Source: JBQTII01 sp052387905 | GTDB taxonomy: Bacteria; Actinomycetota; Actinomycetes; Sporichthyales; Sporichthyaceae | Direction of reading: 5' to 3' | DNA length: 33,089 nt | Assembly (NCBI GenBank): GCA_052387905.1 | Contig: JBQTIR010000015.1 | Span: forward strand, 1 to 33,089 | In this document: positions 1 to 7,622 of the stretch, one piece after another | Layout: every line of letters begins with the position of its first letter | Numbering within the stretch: position 1 is the first letter of the stretch | Program-made: the position numbers and the translations under genes | The notes under the pieces: model-generated | What the model saw: only the letters and a program-made list of their open reading frames with translations | Databases searched by the model: none | Told to the model about the DNA's origin: nothing

Positions 1-93
1 GATCGCCTGGTGAACAAACCGTGGGAACTCAGCGATGAACAAGCAGAGTTCGTCTGCGACCACCGCTACGACGTCGGACGTAGTGAGAACTAG
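1..93 (+). CDS. 3' end of an unrecognised gene (partial)
   Basis: The first reading frame is open from the window edge to a TAG at 91-93 and gives 30 residues ending in CDHRYDVGRSEN. It is rich in charged residues and reads like a normal C-terminus rather than a shadow frame. I do not recognise the family. It lies immediately left of the tRNA fragment, so if that fragment marks the end of an integrated element this gene could be the last gene of the element; that is inference. Confidence 0.5.
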   Translation, partial: DRLVNKPWELSDEQAEFVCDHRYDVGRSEN

Positions 94-110
94 CCCAATA
101 TCGCCGGCCC

Positions 111-155
111 GGCTCATAACCCAGAGGCCACAGGTTCAATCCTGTCCCCGCTACA
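111..155 (+). pseudogene. 3' fragment of an initiator-type tRNA-Met (CAT), probable attachment-site scar
   Basis: The stretch reads as the anticodon loop CTCATAA, the 3' anticodon-stem strand CCCAG, a variable region, a T-arm ACAGG/CCTGT and a 3' acceptor strand CCCCGCT followed by A. This is the 3' half of an actinobacterial tRNA-Met, closest in my memory to the initiator form. The 5' half is missing: no AGCGGGG or CGCGGGG acceptor strand or D-arm lies upstream, and the 5' anticodon strand is mismatched. The T-loop has six bases instead of seven. It is therefore not a functional tRNA. A segment running from the anticodon loop to the 3' end is the usual duplicated core of tRNA-targeting integrases. 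No integrase gene is in the window. Confidence 0.65.
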
Positions 156-361
156 ACGATGGGCGGCCTGCGCTCGCGGACAAATCCAACGCAGGTCGTC
201 TCCGTCATTTAATGGCGACTGCGTCGCGCCGCGAGGCTTCGCCACCCGCGTCCTCCTGCCGCAGCGGCCCGAGCTCCACCCTCAGTCTCGACTCCCGAGG
301 GACTGTGTGGGAGCCTCCGGTTCGATCCGCGGGGCCCGCCCCGATACCAGGACGGAGACCT
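156..361. other. gene-free stretch upstream of the PrsW-like gene
   Basis: I see no credible gene here. The reading frame of the downstream gene stays open through it, but the translated product is low-complexity and lacks a start with a ribosome site. The only motif is an isolated GGTTCGATCC at 319-328, which does not fold as a T-arm. Confidence 0.5.
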
Positions 362-1483
362 ATGCAGGCCTACGACGCTGCGCTCGGACCCCGGCGGCCG
401 GCCCGCACGGTGATCGGGTACACCCTCATGCTGCTGATCGGCCTCCTGGGGTGGGGGTCCGGGCTCGCCCTCGCCGGCCCGACGGACTTCGCTCTGGCTC
501 TCACCCTGGCGTTGCTACCCGTGCCGCTCGTCCTGGTGGCGGTACTCGCGCTGGACCGCCTCGAGCCCGAACCGAACCGCAGCTTGGTGCTGGCCTTCGT
601 CTGGGGCGCCACTGTCGCCGCGGTGCTGGCCGGGATCGTCAACGTCATCGGGATCTCGATCGCCGAACAACTTCTGCAGAGCGAGAACAGCCTCGGGGCC
701 TACGCGAGTATCGGCGCGCCGGTGGTGGAGGAAACCCTCAAGGGCGCGGTGTTGCTCAGTTTTCTGATCTACCGTCATCAAGAACTGGACGGTCCCACCG
801 ACGGGATCATCTACGCCGCGATGGTCGGACTCGGCTTCGCCTTCAGCGAGAACATCGAGTACTACATCACCGCTGCTGCGGTCGGTGGCGGCGAGCTGAC
901 CGGAACCTTCGTCATCCGCGGCGTGTTCTGTCCGCTGCTGCACCCCTTGTTCACGGCGATGATCGGGATCGCCGTGGGCTACGCCGCGCTGCGCCCGCGT
1001 GGGCCCGAACGCATCGCGCTGGTGGGGGCGGGTGTACTCGGCGCCATGGTGCTGCACGGAGTCTGGAACGGTTCCGCGAGCACGTCGCCCGGCGCGCTGC
1101 TCGCGGTCTACCTGCTGATCATGTTCCCGGCGCTGGTGTGTGTGGTCGTGGTGACGCGGGTGGACACCAGGCGGATCCTCGCCCTGCGCCTGCGGCTGCT
1201 GCCCCAGGTCACCCCAGCGGGCATGGTCACCCCCGAACTCGCGTGGCTGCTGGCCGAGCCCGCGCGGGTCAAAGCAGCCCGGCGCCGGCTCACCTCGGAC
1301 GGGCGGGCGGACGCGGCGCGCGCCCTGGGGGACTACCAGCGCGCCGGAACGGAGCTCGTGCTCGCCCACCATCGCCTCGAGCGCGGCGTCGTCACCCGCG
1401 AATGGGTCGACCAACGCCGCACCGTGCTGCTTCCGGTGCTGGACGGCGCGCGCCGGGCAGTGATCCTTCCGCCGACCTGGTGA
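362..1483 (+). CDS. PrsW-family intramembrane metalloprotease
   Basis: A 373-residue polytopic membrane protein of the PrsW family (known for site-1 cleavage of the anti-sigma factor RsiW in Bacillus). About eight hydrophobic segments fill residues 15-265. The family motifs are present: EE at 123-124 in VVEETLKG, E163 in FAFSENIEYY, H194 in HPLFTAM and H232 in a later helix. The last 100 residues are hydrophilic and probably cytoplasmic. I chose ATG 362 because AGGACGGAG lies just upstream and the hydrophobic core begins soon after; the frame stays open further upstream but without a credible start. No sigma or anti-sigma gene is adjacent, so the substrate is unknown. It converges with the next gene, 50 bases away. 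Confidence 0.85.
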   Translation: MQAYDAALGPRRPARTVIGYTLMLLIGLLGWGSGLALAGPTDFALALTLALLPVPLVLVAVLALDRLEPEPNRSLVLAFVWGATVAAVLAGIVNVIGISIAEQLLQSENSLGAYASIGAPVVEETLKGAVLLSFLIYRHQELDGPTDGIIYAAMVGLGFAFSENIEYYITAAAVGGGELTGTFVIRGVFCPLLHPLFTAMIGIAVGYAALRPRGPERIALVGAGVLGAMVLHGVWNGSASTSPGALLAVYLLIMFPALVCVVVVTRVDTRRILALRLRLLPQVTPAGMVTPELAWLLAEPARVKAARRRLTSDGRADAARALGDYQRAGTELVLAHHRLERGVVTREWVDQRRTVLLPVLDGARRAVILPPTW

Positions 1484-1533
1484 CCTGCCATCGGCCCCGC
1501 GGTCACCGCCACCACGGTTGACTCCGGCGATGA

Positions 1534-2370
1534 TCACCTATCCGTCGCTGGGGGAGTCTCGGGTGGGCGGACACCGACGAAGACGCCCCCGAACTTGGCT
1601 TCGCTCATATGGCACCGGTGGCCGTCGATCCAGACCTGATGGTCTCGGGTGACCTGCGCGCACACCCCGTCCTCGCCGTCGTGGTGGCGCGCCTCGAAGC
1701 CGCCGCCGAAGCCGGTGTTGTAGCCGTGCACGGGCCGGCCTTCCGCGCAGACCACCCGTCCGAAGCAGTGGTCGCAGACGATCACCCAATCCCAGGCCTG
1801 CCCGATCGTCGGCCGCCCGCACAGCGGACATCGGCGGGCGCCGTGGTGCGCGGCGGGTCGCTCGAGCAACCAGTCGGAAGCTGCCAGCGCCCGAAGGGCC
1901 GCGTGCTCGCTCGCTTCCTTCGTGCGTCGGGCCAGCCAGACCAACAGGTAGTCCGCGAGCGGCAGATCGACGTCGGGCACCTCGCTCCGCGCCTGCGGCG
2001 GGAGATCGCCGACCCGGTCCAGGCCGGCGACCAAGGCGGCGATCGCGGCGCGGTGCAGCGGGCTGACCTCGGACAAGGCCAGGGTCCGGCTTTGGTGCCG
2101 GGCCCAGGACCAGAACTCGTCGACCTTGCCGTGCCGGCTCGCGTCATCCCCGGGGTCGATGGAGGTGGACCAGCTTCCTCGACGGCCGTAGATCAGCAGC
2201 GTGTTGTCGTAGTGGAACGCAAAGCCGCCGTCGTCCGGGTCGGCGCCGAAACCCTCATGTACGACCTCGGTCACCGTGGCAGGCTCCTGCGCACGCTCGA
2301 CGGCGAGTGCGTGCACCTTCGCGCGGGTCACCGGCTTCTCGACGGGCTGCTGGGGGTTCTGCGGGGACAC
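1534..2370 (-). CDS. Hypothetical protein with a C-terminal-half zinc ribbon
   Basis: A 278-residue soluble protein that I do not recognise. Residues 181-202 hold a CxxC-14-CxxC pattern (C181, C184, C199, C202; CPLCGRPT and VCDHC), a likely structural zinc ribbon. The segment before it (about 105-170) is helical and rich in Ala and Leu; the region after it is Gly- and His-rich (HGYNTGFGGGFEARHH). No signal peptide or membrane segment is visible. The start is a GTG at 2370 with only a weak ribosome site, so the N-terminus may be a little shorter. It follows the DUF4015-type gene on the same strand, but a terminator hairpin lies between them. Third-position GC is typical of the neighbours, so it looks resident. 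Confidence 0.7.
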   Translation of the reverse strand: MSPQNPQQPVEKPVTRAKVHALAVERAQEPATVTEVVHEGFGADPDDGGFAFHYDNTLLIYGRRGSWSTSIDPGDDASRHGKVDEFWSWARHQSRTLALSEVSPLHRAAIAALVAGLDRVGDLPPQARSEVPDVDLPLADYLLVWLARRTKEASEHAALRALAASDWLLERPAAHHGARRCPLCGRPTIGQAWDWVIVCDHCFGRVVCAEGRPVHGYNTGFGGGFEARHHDGEDGVCAQVTRDHQVWIDGHRCHMSEAKFGGVFVGVRPPETPPATDR

Positions 2371-2404
2371 CTGCCCATTCTGGCCCGGGGCGGCGCCGAC
2401 GCCA

Positions 2405-2439
2405 GAAGGCCCCGCCCGGGTGATATGGGCGAGGCCTTC
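2405..2439 (-). terminator. Hairpin terminator after the DUF4015-type lipoprotein gene
   Basis: Arms 2405-2417 and 2427-2439 pair over 13 positions with one mismatch around a 9-base loop, 19 bases beyond the stop codon at 2458. There is no T-run, as is common for actinobacterial terminators. Confidence 0.7.
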
Positions 2440-2457
2440 GGATCGAGCTGTCCTGCC

Positions 2458-3924
2458 TTACGGGGCCGTGGTGATGTCCGTCGAGGGCGTGGTGGTGGCC
2501 GCCGGGGTCACCGCCGGCGCTGCGGTCGCTGCCGGGGCGTCCAGCGGGTTGACGAACGTGCCTTCCCGTCCGGCGGCGTTCCACTCCTGGTAGGCGTCGA
2601 AGACCACCTTCGCCTTGGCCATGTCCGTGCTTCCCTCAGAGAAATTGCCCGGCTTGTTGATCGAGTACACGATCGTGCCGGGGGCGTTGTCCGCGGGGTC
2701 GCCCGCCAGTAGGGCCGGCGCGCCGAGCCCGACCTTCGAGGAGTCGTTCCACAGGAACCAGCTGTTGATGCCGACGTCCTTGGCCGCCTTGATCTGCGCG
2801 GCCACGTCACCGGCGGAGTAGGGCCGCGGATAGTTGAAGTTCTGCAGCCACGGCACGATCGAACAGTTCGTGCCGATCACCAGCCGGTTGAAGTCCATCA
2901 GCGAGCGCTTGACGATGTCGTAGGGCTGGTCGAACGGGGACGACACCGAGTACTCGCCGGGGTTCCAGTGCGAGGGGTAGATCATCGGCGAGACGTAGTC
3001 CAGGTGCTTGGCCATCTCCGGGATGTCCTGGGCCACCGAGCTCGGTGCGAACGAGGAAATGCCATAGACCGCCGCACCGGCCGAGGCGCCGGCAGCGCGG
3101 ATGCGGGGGCCGGCAACCTCGACGAAGTCGACGATCGCCTCGGCTGGCGTGCGCGAGCCGATCCCCGGGTAGACCTGGCCGCTGTTCTCCGGCCGGCGGA
3201 TGTAGTCGTACATGATCGAGTCGAAGCCGAGCTTGGCGGCCTCCTCGCCGAGGGCGATGTTGTACTCGATCACGTCGGGATTCGCGAAGTTGGTGAACGC
3301 GCCCACGCCATAGTTACCGGCGGGGTACGGGCGCCCCGCGCTGTCCTGGATGAGCATGTCCATCTTGCCGTTGTTCAGCGCCCACTTGCCGAGCCGCGGG
3401 TCACGGAAGGCCACGATGCGTCCGGTCACCGTCGCCCCGAGGTCGTGAATCTCCTTGAGCACCGTGGCCGCGTCGAAGCGGATCGGGTTGTAGACCGTCC
3501 CGGCTTCCTTGGCCAGGGGCACCTGGGAGTCGAAGCCGACGATGCCGTCCTCGTCCTTGATGTCGAGCTGGACGTTGTCGAGCTTGCCGGCCTTGATCAG
3601 CGCGACGATCGGCTCGCGGATCGCGTCCTCGCCCCAGCCCCACGAGGTGATGTGGGTCGAGCGCACGTGCGTCGCGCCGACACCGTTGCCCGTACTCACG
3701 CCCGCGGGGGCCTCGACGACGACCGGCGCGTCGGTGGCAGCCGGGGAAGCGGAGGCGTCGGGCGTCGCGGCCGCCGCCGGTGCCGCGGTCTGCACCGGAG
3801 CCGGCGCGGGCTGCGCCGACGTCGAGGTGGAGTCACTGCCGCACGCGGCCATCGTGATCAGCAGTGCGACCGCGCCGCTGGTCGCCACCGCGCGACGGAT
3901 GTTCCCCTGTCGCACACCTGTCAT
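2458..3924 (-). CDS. Putative glycoside hydrolase lipoprotein (DUF4015/GHL13-like)
   Basis: A 488-residue exported lipoprotein. The N-terminus has a basic start, a hydrophobic stretch and a lipobox-like MAAC with C28 as the lipidation site, followed by an Ala/Pro/Thr-rich linker (about 30-80). The main domain matches the DUF4015 (putative glycosidase TIM barrel) pattern: LDIKDEDGIVGFDS early, TGRIVAFRDPRL next, FDSIMYDYIRRPEN in the middle and SPMIYPSHW later. The acidic residues in these segments are the likely active site. The C-terminus is another Ala/Thr/Pro-rich tail. The ATG at 3924 is preceded by GGGGG; reading further upstream would destroy the signal sequence. A role in cell-wall or exopolysaccharide turnover is inferred; the substrate is unknown. 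Confidence 0.85.
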   Translation of the reverse strand: MTGVRQGNIRRAVATSGAVALLITMAACGSDSTSTSAQPAPAPVQTAAPAAAATPDASASPAATDAPVVVEAPAGVSTGNGVGATHVRSTHITSWGWGEDAIREPIVALIKAGKLDNVQLDIKDEDGIVGFDSQVPLAKEAGTVYNPIRFDAATVLKEIHDLGATVTGRIVAFRDPRLGKWALNNGKMDMLIQDSAGRPYPAGNYGVGAFTNFANPDVIEYNIALGEEAAKLGFDSIMYDYIRRPENSGQVYPGIGSRTPAEAIVDFVEVAGPRIRAAGASAGAAVYGISSFAPSSVAQDIPEMAKHLDYVSPMIYPSHWNPGEYSVSSPFDQPYDIVKRSLMDFNRLVIGTNCSIVPWLQNFNYPRPYSAGDVAAQIKAAKDVGINSWFLWNDSSKVGLGAPALLAGDPADNAPGTIVYSINKPGNFSEGSTDMAKAKVVFDAYQEWNAAGREGTFVNPLDAPAATAAPAVTPAATTTPSTDITTAP

Positions 3925-3989
3925 GTCATAGCCCCCAGCGTCGGTAAGTCCTGCGCCCAGGGTGGAACGTCGGCGCGCGCCCCGCACCC

Positions 3990-4054
3990 ACTTGAACGAT
4001 CTTTGGCCTGTTCGGCCGGCCCGGCCCGGACCGATCGGTGCCATTCGTCCAAGT
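3990..4054. repeat. Imperfect inverted repeat between gpx and the lipoprotein gene
   Basis: Arms ACTTGAACGA (3990-3999) and TCGTCCAAGT (4045-4054) pair with one mismatch, and the GC-rich interior (GGCC and CCGATCGG palindromes) can fold further. It sits about 30 bases past the end of the glutathione peroxidase gene, so it may serve as its terminator. No T-run follows. Confidence 0.4.
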
Positions 4055-4085
4055 TGGGGCGCCTGCGCGGTGCCGAATCCCCAGC

Positions 4086-4568
4086 TCAGGCGCGCAGGGC
4101 CTTCTCGATGTCGGCCTTGATCTTCTCCGGCTTGGTCGTGGAGCCGTAGCGGGCCAGCACCTTGCCGTCCTTGCCGATGAGGAACTTGGTGAAGTTCCAG
4201 CGGATCTTGCTGCCCAGCAGACCCCGCTTGGACGACCGCAGCCAGGCGAACACGGGATGGGCGTTCGACCCGTTGACGTCGACCTTCTCCATCATCTGGA
4301 ACGTGACGCCGTAATTCTTCTGGCAGAAGCCACCGATCTCCGCGGCGTCGCCAGGCTCCTGGCCGCCGAACTGGTTGCACGGAAAGCCGAGGACCGCCAA
4401 ACCCTGGTCGGAATACGACTCGTGCAGTTCCTGCAGACCGGTGTACTGCGGGGTGAAACCGCACTTGGAGGCCGTATTGACCACGAGGACGACCTGGTCC
4501 TTGTAGTCGGCCAGGGCCTTCTCCTGGCCGTCGAGGGTGCGGGCGGTGAAGTCGGTCAGCGCGGGCAT
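4086..4568 (-). CDS. Glutathione peroxidase-family thiol peroxidase
   Basis: A 160-residue cytoplasmic peroxidase of the glutathione peroxidase family, which reduces hydrogen peroxide and organic peroxides. The family motifs are intact: NTASKCGFTPQY with peroxidatic C36, GFPCNQFGGQEPG with Q70, and WNFTKFLI with W124 and N125. A further cysteine, C82 in FCQKNYGV, occupies the position of the resolving cysteine in the thioredoxin-dependent members (yeast Gpx3 uses C36 and C82). Since actinobacteria generally lack glutathione, thioredoxin is the probable reductant. I chose ATG 4568 because GGAG lies five bases upstream and MPALTDFTARTLDG matches the usual N-terminus; an upstream in-frame ATG would add 14 residues with no family support. 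Confidence 0.92.
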   Translation of the reverse strand: MPALTDFTARTLDGQEKALADYKDQVVLVVNTASKCGFTPQYTGLQELHESYSDQGLAVLGFPCNQFGGQEPGDAAEIGGFCQKNYGVTFQMMEKVDVNGSNAHPVFAWLRSSKRGLLGSKIRWNFTKFLIGKDGKVLARYGSTTKPEKIKADIEKALRA

Positions 4569-4672
4569 CAGATCTCCAGGATGTAGTTGGGCCATCGGCG
4601 CGGCCCCCATTGTTTCGTTACGCCACCGTCACCGGATGGCCGCGGATGCCCGGCCGGTGTGCCCTTATTAGA

Positions 4673-4707
4673 GAGAACCCCCCGCCGAGTCTCGGAGGGG
4701 GGTTCTC
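4673..4707 (-). terminator. Strong hairpin terminator of the secreted-protein gene
   Basis: An 11-bp perfect stem (GAGAACCCCCC with GGGGGGTTCTC) continues into CCGA/TCGG after one mismatch, with a tiny loop. It starts 18 bases past the stop codon at 4726. On the minus strand it is followed by TCTAATAA, a moderately T/A-rich tail. Confidence 0.85.
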
Positions 4708-4725
4708 GACGTTGCTGGGGAGGCG

Positions 4726-5601
4726 CTAGTCGAGCTGGACGATCCGAACCATGCCCTCGGCGACGTAGGTGGAGCCGGGGACGTCCGGGGTCGGGAAGAA
4801 GCAGAACAGGGCGTAGGTGCCCGGCTCGACGGAGTAGCTCAGCAGCTGGTCCTTGCCGGGGGAGAGTGTGTCGCCGCCGACGTAGCCCGCAAGCACGAAG
4901 TCACCGGGTCCGCGCCCGGCAAACATGTCCGAGACCTCCTTGGCCGTGGTGCCGTCCGCGACCTGCAACAGCGACGGAGCCAGCCAACGGTGCCCCTGCG
5001 AGATGGTGTTCTCGAACCGGATCGTGCCGACGTCGGGCAATTTGGTCGGACCGTCGAACTTGAGCTTGTCGGTCATCCTGATGACCGCGTCCGGCTTGGG
5101 CAGGGCCGTGTCGGTCGTCCGCGGGGTGATTGTCAGCTTGAACAACTCACCCAGGGTGTCGCCGACGTTGTTGCTGACGAAGTACTTGCCGGGCTTGAGG
5201 TTCACCGTGGCCGTGGCGACGCCGGACTCACTCGCAGTGACTCCGCCCAGGGCGATGACGTTACGTTGCATCCGGCGGAAAGCAGCCGCGTTGTCCTTGC
5301 CACCGTCGGAGTACAGCCGGAAGAGTGCCTCGGTGTCGCGGCGCATCTCCTTGAGCGTGTACCCCTTGCGCAGCTCGAACAGGGTCAGCAGGTGGTCCGC
5401 GTCGATGGACAGGATCCGCAGCTGAAGCGGACCGGCCGGCTGGGTCAGGCGGCCCTTGACCGTCGTCTCCAACTCCGAGACCGAGAACGTGATGGTGGGC
5501 GCCTGGGATTTTGTCTGGACAAGCGGCGCGGCGGCGGCGCCGGGGACAACCGTGAGCAGGAGCGTGGCCGCCGTGGCGAGGCTCGCGAGACGCAGATTCA
5601 T
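4726..5601 (-). CDS. Secreted protein of unknown function
   Basis: A 291-residue exported protein. The N-terminus is a classical signal peptide (basic start, hydrophobic core ATLLLTVVPG, AAA cleavage near residue 25) without a lipobox cysteine. Two segments each end in a beta-rich pattern resembling a cupredoxin-like fold (residues about 130-160, KPGKYFVSNNVG; and about 255-290, VEPGTYALFCFFPTPD), but no convincing His/Cys/Met copper site is present, so I do not call it a copper protein. A charged helical stretch (about 75-115) lies before the first. It is transcribed alone, with its own terminator. I do not know its function. Confidence 0.8.
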   Translation of the reverse strand: MNLRLASLATAATLLLTVVPGAAAAPLVQTKSQAPTITFSVSELETTVKGRLTQPAGPLQLRILSIDADHLLTLFELRKGYTLKEMRRDTEALFRLYSDGGKDNAAAFRRMQRNVIALGGVTASESGVATATVNLKPGKYFVSNNVGDTLGELFKLTITPRTTDTALPKPDAVIRMTDKLKFDGPTKLPDVGTIRFENTISQGHRWLAPSLLQVADGTTAKEVSDMFAGRGPGDFVLAGYVGGDTLSPGKDQLLSYSVEPGTYALFCFFPTPDVPGSTYVAEGMVRIVQLD

Positions 5602-5661
5602 CGGTGATAGAAACCCTTCGCCGGGAGCGACGTCGTGTCCGCCCGCGCCTGTCTTGTGAGC

Positions 5662-5689
5662 AACCTAACCCGAACTACCCCAATCTGAA
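5662..5689 (-). promoter_or_regulatory. Candidate promoter for the secreted-protein gene
   Basis: On the minus strand TTCAGA and TAGGTT are separated by 16 bases, and the -10 hexamer is identical to that of the downstream rrn promoter. It would give a leader of about 55 bases. The rest of the 5602-5839 divergent region shows no further clear motif. Confidence 0.4.
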
Positions 5690-5839
5690 CCCAACAACAT
5701 CCCCGGAGGGGGTGAGATCGGGCGCGGGAGGCCCTATTTCACCCGCCTGACACATCCCGACAGGCACCTGGGGGTGCGGTACCCCGTTCAGGGACAGGAC
5801 GCGGTGACTTCGCACGCAGGGCTCCTGAAAGGATCAGTT

Positions 5840-6814
5840 ATGACCACATTGCGCTTCGGTGCCTTCATTCCGCAGGGCTGGAAGATGGAGCTCGCCTCGA
5901 TTCCGGACCCGGGAGCCAAGTGGGCCAAAGCGGTGGAGGTCGCCGTGCTGGCCGAGGAACTCGGATACGACTCGCTCTGGGTGTACGACCACTTCCACAA
6001 CGTGCCCAAGCCGGCCGAGGAAGCCATGTTCGAGTGCTGGACAACGATGGCCGCGATCTCGCAGCGCACCTCGCGGATCATGCTCGGTCAGATGGTCGGC
6101 TGCGCGCCGTACCGCAACCCGGCACTGCTGGCCAAAATCACCTCGAACATCGACGTGATGTCCGGCGGACGGCTGATCTGGGGGATCGGAGCGGGCTGGT
6201 ACCGCAACGAGTTCGCCGGGTACGGCTACGAGTTCGCCTCGGCGGCCGACCGGATTCGGGTCATGCGCGAAACGGTCGAGATCGTCACCGGGATGTGGCG
6301 CGAACCCTCGTTCTCCTATTCCGGGCGGCACTTCACCCTGGACAAGGGCCAGTGCGACCCGAAACCGTTGCAGTCCCCGCGCCCGCAGGTGCTCATCGGG
6401 GGCGGTGGCGAGCAGTTGACGCTGCGGGTGGTCGCCCGGCTGGCCGACGCATCCAACTTCGGGGGCAAGCCGCACGAGTTCGCCGCCAAGTGCGAAATCC
6501 TCAAGGAGCACTGCCGGGTCGTGGGTCGCGACTACGACGAGATCGCCAAGACCTGGTCTCCGGAGGTGTTCATCCGCGAGGACGAGTCCGAAATCGTGGC
6601 GGGCGGCAGCCGGAGCCGCTTCGGTGAGGACTTCGAGTCCTGGCGCGCCGGTAACCTCGTCGGAACCCCGGAGCAGGTTGCCGAGAAGGTCACCACCTAC
6701 GCGGAGCTGGGATGCACCGGGTTCTACCCGTGGTGCGCGGACTACCCGGACACGCAGACGCTTCGCCTGTTCGCCGAGCGGGTGATTCCCGAGGTCAGAC
6801 GCCTAGTGGGGTAG
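5840..6814 (+). CDS. LLM-class (luciferase-like) F420-dependent oxidoreductase
   Basis: A 324-residue single-domain enzyme of the bacterial luciferase-like TIM-barrel family; in actinobacteria most such proteins use coenzyme F420. Diagnostic segments are the N-terminal strand LRFGAFIPQGW, LGYDSLWVYDHF (41-52), the GGRLIWGIGAGWYRNEFAGYG loop (109-129), PQVLIGGGGEQL and the C-terminal LVGTPEQVAEKVTTYAELG. No signal peptide. ATG 5840 is fixed by GAAAGGA six bases upstream. The substrate cannot be told from sequence; flavin (FMN) rather than F420 remains possible. It is followed by a separate promoter and the SRPBCC gene on the same strand. Confidence 0.88.
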   Translation: MTTLRFGAFIPQGWKMELASIPDPGAKWAKAVEVAVLAEELGYDSLWVYDHFHNVPKPAEEAMFECWTTMAAISQRTSRIMLGQMVGCAPYRNPALLAKITSNIDVMSGGRLIWGIGAGWYRNEFAGYGYEFASAADRIRVMRETVEIVTGMWREPSFSYSGRHFTLDKGQCDPKPLQSPRPQVLIGGGGEQLTLRVVARLADASNFGGKPHEFAAKCEILKEHCRVVGRDYDEIAKTWSPEVFIREDESEIVAGGSRSRFGEDFESWRAGNLVGTPEQVAEKVTTYAELGCTGFYPWCADYPDTQTLRLFAERVIPEVRRLVG

Positions 6815-6928
6815 CACGTCCTGGAACCCTCCGAACGGATGCACGTAGACGCCGTGACCGACCCGTAGCGATTCGGGACGGGTGTCGAGGCATGCCGCTT
6901 ACTGGATGCGCAATGACGTCGCGGGGGA

Positions 6929-6957
6929 TTGTGGCAAGGGCCGCACGACCTTAATGT
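6929..6957 (+). promoter_or_regulatory. Candidate promoter for the first SRPBCC gene
   Basis: TTGTGG and TAATGT are spaced by exactly 17 bases within an AT-richer patch of the 6815-7012 intergenic region; the leader would be about 50 bases. Confidence 0.45.
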
Positions 6958-7012
6958 ACGAATTATTGGTGCGGGACCCCGGCGGTGATCCGCTTGCCTC
7001 TAGGAGCAATCG

Positions 7013-7498
7013 TTGAACGGCGAACGGGAAATCCGAGTCACCGTGGACATCCAGGCAGCTCCCGAGATCATCTGGCCCATGGTGGCGGACCCTGCGGGCA
7101 TGGGCGAGTGGAGTTCGGAATCCACGGGGGCCCGCTGGAAGGGCGGCGCGACCGGACCGGCGGCCGGAGCCAAGTTCAAAGGCAAGAACCGGAACGGGTG
7201 GCGCCGCTGGAGTGCGGACGGGACGATCACCACCTTCGACGTCAACCGTGGCGTCGAATGGGACATCACCTTCTACGGCATGAAAATCTGCCGATGGGGA
7301 TACCAGATCGAACCGCTGCCCGACGGCGCGAGCCGGGTAACCGAAACCTGGCAGGACCACCGGAATGCCTTTCTCCGCTCGCCCGCTCCCGGTTACATCA
7401 TCACCGGTCAGAAGGATCGACCGGCCACGAACAGGTCGAGCATGGAATCGACCCTGGCGAAGATCAAAGCCACAGCTGAAGCCAGGAGCAGTTCCTGA
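7013..7498 (+). CDS. SRPBCC-family protein (polyketide cyclase/START-like), copy A
   Basis: A 161-residue small cytoplasmic protein of the SRPBCC helix-grip superfamily, which forms a hydrophobic ligand pocket. The pattern is typical: VTVDIQAAPEIIWPMVADPAGMGEWS at the N-terminus, then GGATGPAAGAKFKG, a beta-rich middle and a long C-terminal helix ending MESTLAKIKATAE. The start is a TTG at 7013, justified by AGGAG six bases upstream and by the domain beginning at once; no ATG or GTG start is available nearby. It is a paralogue of the gene at 13895-14365, with which it shares the GATGP-(A/V)-GAKF motif. The ligand is unknown. Confidence 0.85.
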   Translation: MNGEREIRVTVDIQAAPEIIWPMVADPAGMGEWSSESTGARWKGGATGPAAGAKFKGKNRNGWRRWSADGTITTFDVNRGVEWDITFYGMKICRWGYQIEPLPDGASRVTETWQDHRNAFLRSPAPGYIITGQKDRPATNRSSMESTLAKIKATAEARSSS

Positions 7499-7586
7499 AG
7501 CCTGCAGGCTCGGGTTGCAACCTTGATCCCTAGCCGACGTGCGGTTGCGCATCGCACCGTGGTAGTCGAAGCCGTTGACGAATCTG

Positions 7587-7615
7587 TTCACGGTCGGGTC
7601 AACGCAAGCTACCCT
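7587..7615 (+). promoter_or_regulatory. Promoter of the MazEF pair, probably giving a leaderless mRNA
   Basis: TTCACG and TACCCT are separated by 17 bases. The -10 ends seven bases before the antitoxin ATG at 7623, so transcription would begin at or within about two bases of the start codon. No ribosome-binding sequence precedes the ATG, which agrees with a leaderless transcript. Confidence 0.55.
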
Positions 7616-7622
7616 TGGCTCC

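Noticed and set aside
319..328. GGTTCGATCC, a T-loop-like motif
   Set aside because: The flanking bases do not form a T-stem, and no anticodon or acceptor arm is present.
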